The translations under genes were made by a program, and so were the position numbers. Source: Balanoglossus misakiensis (Eukaryota > Hemichordata). From it: DNA of 64,000 nt. Below the pieces are notes generated by a model that did not search any database, was not told the origin of the DNA, and was given only the letters and a program-made list of their open reading frames with translations. Position 1 is the stretch's first letter. Each line of letters starts with the position of its first letter. The stretch lies in NCBI GenBank assembly GCA_040954595.2, contig CM082591.2, positions 6,820,001-6,884,000 on the forward strand. The letters are read 5' to 3'. This document shows, piece by piece, positions 59,260 to 64,000 of the stretch.

Positions 59260-60600
59260 GCTGTCTAAAGATATTAAAACGCATTGAGTTCATTAAATTG
59301 TGGAGTTCAGTTCTTGATTTGCTTTTGTTTTCATAATACGGGTCTCTCGAGTCGTTGTGAAACGCAAGGATTTGTGATGTATGTCATGTGGGGGCGCTCT
59401 ACATTCAGTCAGATATTAGTAGGCAATCACTTGTGAAGACAGATTCCTCCTAAAGCAAAATCGGTTGAATACCCAGCTCTCTTCTTCTTCTTGTTGTTTT
59501 ATTCTTAGAATGGAAGAATGGGTGGAAGGTCATGCCTTTTATCATTGAGTATTTTTTGCGTTTGTCTGCTTTTCTGAAGCTGCCATTACAACTGAATGCA
59601 TTACAGTACAAGTATGGCATAATTCATGACTTTCGATATACTTTCGATGCCCAAAAAAAATCAAAGTGTAGATTATTGGCTTACGAATACAATGAATACG
59701 CCTATAGCTACTGGTTAGGGATGGACCATTTGATTTCGGGGGGGCCTGGAGGCAACAACAAATCAGAAGGCGATGCTGGGGAACCCTCGCACATACAACA
59801 GGTCCTACAGAGAAATGCTATCCAGCGCCCCTCCATCTTTTCCATTCCCGGTCTGGCAGCAGCAAAAAGATGTTTTTTTTCTCTCAGAAGCGATCTCAGT
59901 CTGAGCTTCATGGGAATAAACTGTATGTCGGGAATAGGCTACTATTAAGTTTCCAACCCGGTTTTATCGTCACTACATGTACTGTGCAGACCATGATGAC
60001 GAAAGCAGGTGTTCCCAATCTGAGTAAAATCAGATGTAGGGAACGGCGACGTGGTATTTTATGCTGTATTGTAGACGACAGCATAAAAAAACCACGACGC
60101 CGTTCCCTGCATCCGATTTTAATAAGATTGAGGTATTCCAGGCCGTAAGACAAATCACAACGCTGGAAAAACAGTCACCAAAAGTTGTACATGTTACCCG
60201 CCCACAATTAATGCAACTGTCGGCGCACAGAAAGTCCAGTCGATAAACTTTTACGCTAATAGATGTAAACTCACTCTCTCAGCAAGAGCAAAGTCTGACA
60301 CCCTCATCGATGACAAAACGCAAACCGAGCTGGGTATGATCCCGTCACACGATTCGTCCTCCAGTCAAACCTGGGCCCTAGCCCCACTCTATGTATATTT
60401 TCTTATTTTCCCCATACGATGGTTATAATTAAATTAAAGAGTTTATTACACCTATCAAAAAATATTTTTCATTGTTTGACTGTAAACTAAAATTGCATTC
60501 ATGATTTGAATTCTGGTGTCGTTTTTTTTTTATTCTCGTCGATGAATAAATGTTATCCTAATAAATGTTCACCCCTTCAAAAAAATCTCTGTCTGAACGG
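59260..60600. other. Intergenic region
   Basis: No gene supported. It holds a diverged repeat around 59722-59910 beginning GGGATGGACCATTTGA, which keeps an accidental open frame, and the full family F hairpin at 60016-60132. Confidence 0.45.
60016..60132. mobile_element. Family F fold-back MITE
   Basis: AATCTGAGTAAAATCAGATG, TAGGGAACGGCGACGTGG, short centre, then reverse complement ending AATAAGATT. Confidence 0.85.
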
Positions 60601-62171
60601 TCCCGTTACGTGTGACGTCATTGGGGGCTCTCCTTCGCTTTTAGTCTACAATTCAACGCATCGAGAGGCGTACATGTCGTCTACTTGACTTTTATGGCGT
60701 CAACGTTAAACACGGTCAGTGACGAGGCATTTTGTTGGGAGAGTATAAGATTCAGACAGTAGCGATGGAGAGTTTTGGGCTCTTCGTCGCTGCTTTCAAG
60801 GAAATTCCTGTCACAGCCGTATAGATTTGAACCAGCAAGGCGTGAGGTGAGGTCTCTCCTCAACCTGTTCGGGCTGGTGGGGAATCCGTCGATGTACCGA
60901 GCGAAGAAATGCCTGCAAGCGCGGGTCGAGATTCGCCAGAGTCTTCTCGAGTGGGAAATATAGATTGGTGAATAAGCATCATTTTCTGTTTGTTTGTTTT
61001 TATTTTACAATAAATATTCAGGGAGTGGTTCAGTGAAACTCAAATATTCTCGTAGCCGATCTGCCTCCCTGATACGGAGGTCTGCGCTCGTCTGATCACC
61101 GATATATACACAAAGAACCCGGTGCGCGGCACTACGCCATGCCGACACGGTCCGTACTAAAACATCATTGTTGACATCTCAGTTGTGAAAAAAACGTAAT
61201 GGGACGACAAATTTCATACATAAATATCACAGATAAACTCCCTGTTCACAAGCGACCGGTTACCCAAAACTGGCATAACACCGGTACAGTTCCATTCATC
61301 ATTACCTTTACGGTGATGTAGTGACCTTTGGGCCGTTTTGTACGAAGCGCTCCCATTTTTCTCTCAGTCCTTTGCTTTTCGGAAATCTATGTACACTATG
61401 TACACTACGGATAGTGTTTTTACAGCCCCCGACGACGCATCGTTTGATAATAATGATGGAAACGCGGGACTCTCGCTTTGGGCTAAGCTGTGCAACGATA
61501 TCACTGTTTACATACTGGCAACGACTTCCCCCAATGACGTCATGTCACGTGGTCTATACGCGGCAAATACGAATTGAGATTTTTTCTGAGGGACATGAAT
61601 TTCGACGATTTTATTAATGAATCATTAATTATAGAAAACCACAGCCAAAATATAATGTCTTGATTTGGATAAAATGGTTATTTTACTAAATGAATCTTTT
61701 ACACTCAAATGAAATAAAAATAGGTGTAATAATTCCTTTAAATAAACAGTTGTACTTATTTGAGTTGTTTCGTTGTTTCGAAGAGTATAACTAGCCCTTT
61801 TTGAAATGCTTACTGCAGTAGGCTATGATCATTGAAAGTTTTCAAACGTTGGTGACAAATGTATAACTGATATTTATTTTTATAAATAAATAATCACGCA
61901 CTTGTAAGTCATTTTCTCTATACCGGCAGCCTCGCGCAGTTGGCAAAAAAGAAACGTGCGAGGTATTGGGCATGCGTAGTCGATACTTCACGTTATAAAC
62001 AAGATGGCGTCGCTGTCTATTCTTCTGGACCGTCGACAAAGACGAGACACATCTAACTACGCAACGCACTAAATAATCACAAGAAAGTCTATATTTGTAG
62101 CTGAATCGGAAGATAGAATGATCTCCTAGATGAAACCGGACTATCAAACGATTTGGCAATCATGTTGATTG
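60600..62171 (+). promoter_or_regulatory. CpG-richer region with a candidate first exon
   Basis: CpG dinucleotides are denser here than in the rest of the window. At the right end, AAACAAGATGGCGTCGC (near 61989) is followed by short upstream frames and then CATGTTGATTG|GTAAGTCGC, a strong donor at 62172 with ATG at 62162. This may be the first exon of a plus-strand gene continuing past the window. A 62-codon frame at 61389-61577 (starting MYTMYTTDSV) is compositionally protein-like but unassigned. Confidence 0.3.
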
Positions 62172-63600
62172 GTAAGTCGCTGAAATAATTATTTGCCATT
62201 GCTTTGTTTACCAGGAACGGTTTGCCTTTGGAGCACATTTGACCTCACCAAAGACAGAGGTACTTATGACGTTCGTCTTCACCTTTCTGTCCCGAAGTTG
62301 CAAACGATGTCTCTCAGAAAATAAAGGTGATTTGTACCCGCGATAATCATAGTTAGGAAAGCAACCAACAACATCAACGCTGGCCATTAACAAACACGTG
62401 CCAGATAATGTATATACCAGTAATTTCTTGTCAGTGTGGATTTACAAAAGAGAAAGGCTAACTATATTGTATGCACATGGCAATTTTAATATGTAATAGG
62501 TTTGACCATTTACTCATGTGAGTAATGTTGTAAAACGTAAAGCTTCTTTATTTCATCATGTACCAGCCTCAACCATAAAAAGTATCGCCATGTTAAACCA
62601 ATTCTATAACCTGGGAACTTTTAATCTAAATGCACTTGATAGAAGAAAAAAACATACACGCTTAAAATAAAATGAAGACCTAATGTGTTATTTATATTGT
62701 CAGCCTCTTTCCAAATTAATATTCGTATCATAAACACACACAGACTTATAATGTGCCTTAATGTATACCTTCTTCATGAGTACATGTATACTGATTTGTA
62801 CTATACAAGCTTACATAATTGTTAACCCAAGTATTAACTTAACCTCATGACCTTTTCACTTGATACAGAATAGGGAAGAAAATACCTGAAATTCATATTT
62901 AAACTGTGTTTCCCACATTGCATGATGGCAATGATGGTACAAAATGATGTATGTTTCTATACATCTGAAGACATGGCCGATGAAATCCATTTGTCTTGAA
63001 TTCAACTGATAATACAACAGCGTGACATCACACATGGTTCAAGATAATACAGGGTTTCTGATTGGTTCAAGCAGACACCATCAACCAATCAACTTGAACT
63101 TGTATCGTTCAGTAATACAAATTTACATAGTCGTAAACTACAGTTATCCCTTTTACGGCAACAGCTGTTAAACTGAGATACGTTGGTTTGTGGAGCCGGA
63201 AAAACGCCCTGGCTTGCGAGAATGCGACTACTTTTAAAAGAAAACATAACCCTTTGTCTCATAATTCATGGTTGGTCGTTATCAGTTGATGAAAAATGTA
63301 ATTACAGTGCTGAATCATTGCTTTGGTACTTGTACGTTGTAAATGACAAACATCTACGTTCAAGACTTAATGTGGGTATGGATAGCCTGGAAGAGAAATA
63401 AGTTAGAGAGGTAAGCATTCATAGACCATTTTATGATTTACTGTTACAGAGGCATCAGTAATGTGTTCTAATGCCTAACAAGACCACAGCTAGGGAGAGA
63501 AATGTTGAAGAAGTTTACGCTATGATTGTTGCTATAGTTACCTGGATTGTAACCGGGTGGTGGTGGGTGGCTTGCAGGAGGTGGATGCTGTAGGAATGAG
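62172..63600. other. AT-rich region, possibly an intron
   Basis: No coding exon recognised. If the donor at 62172 is real, this is intron sequence. A block ending GAGAG|GTAAGC near 63411 resembles an exon end, but its open frame (63183-63401) matches nothing I know. Confidence 0.35.
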
Positions 63601-64000
63601 AAAGGAATAGAATAGAATAGTTTATTGCGTTCCAAGGCCTCCGGCCCATATGCAAGGGGGTTACAGAAATTTAACATAGAAAGACAGCAAAGTAAAGTAC
63701 AGCTGTACATGACAATTAAACAGTTTAAATTCTGTCTCTTGAAAAAAGTGAGAGAGATATCTTTCTCTGCTTAAACGCTTTGCTTGTGAAAATACATAGG
63801 TTGAGAAGCTCATCATTGCTAGACGTGTTCATAAGTCGTACAAATTTGTGAAAAGTTGGATGCTCAAAGTAGACATGTGATAAATACTGTTTTCTGAGGT
63901 CTGTGTAAGGAGAGCATTCAAGGAGAAAATGGTATTCATCTTCTACTGCTCCTTTTGTACAAAGCTTACATAGACGATCTGGTACATCTATATTATGCCT
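63601..64000 (-). mobile_element. 3' end of a non-LTR retrotransposon (LINE)
   Basis: On the minus strand an open frame enters at 64000 and stops with TAA at 63725-63727. Its 91 residues include CKLCTKGAVEDEYHFLLEC, a CX2CX9HX4C zinc-knuckle typical of the C-terminus of LINE reverse transcriptases. A 3' UTR of about 100 bp follows and ends in a short (TATTC)n tail at 63604-63621, a usual LINE 3' terminus. The reverse transcriptase lies beyond the window. Confidence 0.8.

Noticed and set aside
59532-59948. 138-codon plus-strand frame
   Set aside because: It covers a diverged interspersed repeat beginning GGGATGGACCATTTGA; no recognisable domain, no splice signals.

Overview
The window is intron-rich animal genomic DNA with GT-AG introns, AT-rich introns, AATAAA poly(A) signals, many short fold-back transposons and TACATGTA-type simple repeats. 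The gene set fits a marine invertebrate. A CILP-like matrix protein next to a secreted proteinase K-like enzyme points weakly to an invertebrate deuterostome (hemichordate, echinoderm or amphioxus), but the sequence alone does not settle the phylum.

Layout: (1) 85-2393 (+): last exon of a CILP-like secreted matrix protein; upstream exons lie outside the window. (2) 4549-10873 (+): a complete ten-exon D-aspartate oxidase of 338 residues ending in the peroxisomal signal AKL. (3) about 13.4-16.8 kb (+): a small unrecognised gene with a duplicated promoter or first-exon unit and a duplicated coding exon. (4) 16899-21836 (-): a nine-coding-exon, secreted S8 (proteinase K-like) serine protease with a TATA box, running convergently to gene 3. 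(5) 24.1-30.3 kb (+): no convincing protein gene, but a string of splice-bounded, exon-like blocks, one tandemly copied four times, ending in an exon with two AATAAA signals; probably a long non-coding RNA. (6) 31.0-37.1 kb: tandem repeat territory, with a CCTGT/CCTGG satellite with a 228-bp higher-order unit, duplicated blocks, and a satellite of about 130 bp. (7) 38470-56895 (+): a TTC3-type TPR/RING-H2 E3 ubiquitin ligase interrupted by a 100-N assembly gap that probably hides middle exons. (8) 57-64 kb: the TTC3 3' UTR with a 20-bp minisatellite, a CpG-richer stretch with a possible first exon of another gene, and the 3' end of a LINE on the minus strand at the window edge.

The genes are not an operon-like or functionally linked set. 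DDO oxidises D-aspartate in peroxisomes, the S8 protease is secreted with an I9-type propeptide, the CILP-like protein is extracellular, and TTC3 ubiquitinates substrates in the cell. The dominant structural theme is colonisation of introns by more than ten families of short inverted-repeat elements, several with readable target duplications (TTAA, 8 bp, 9 bp). Three otherwise good genes each carry what looks like one single-base indel (near 15712, 19684 and 49733), which points to residual sequencing error more than to decay.
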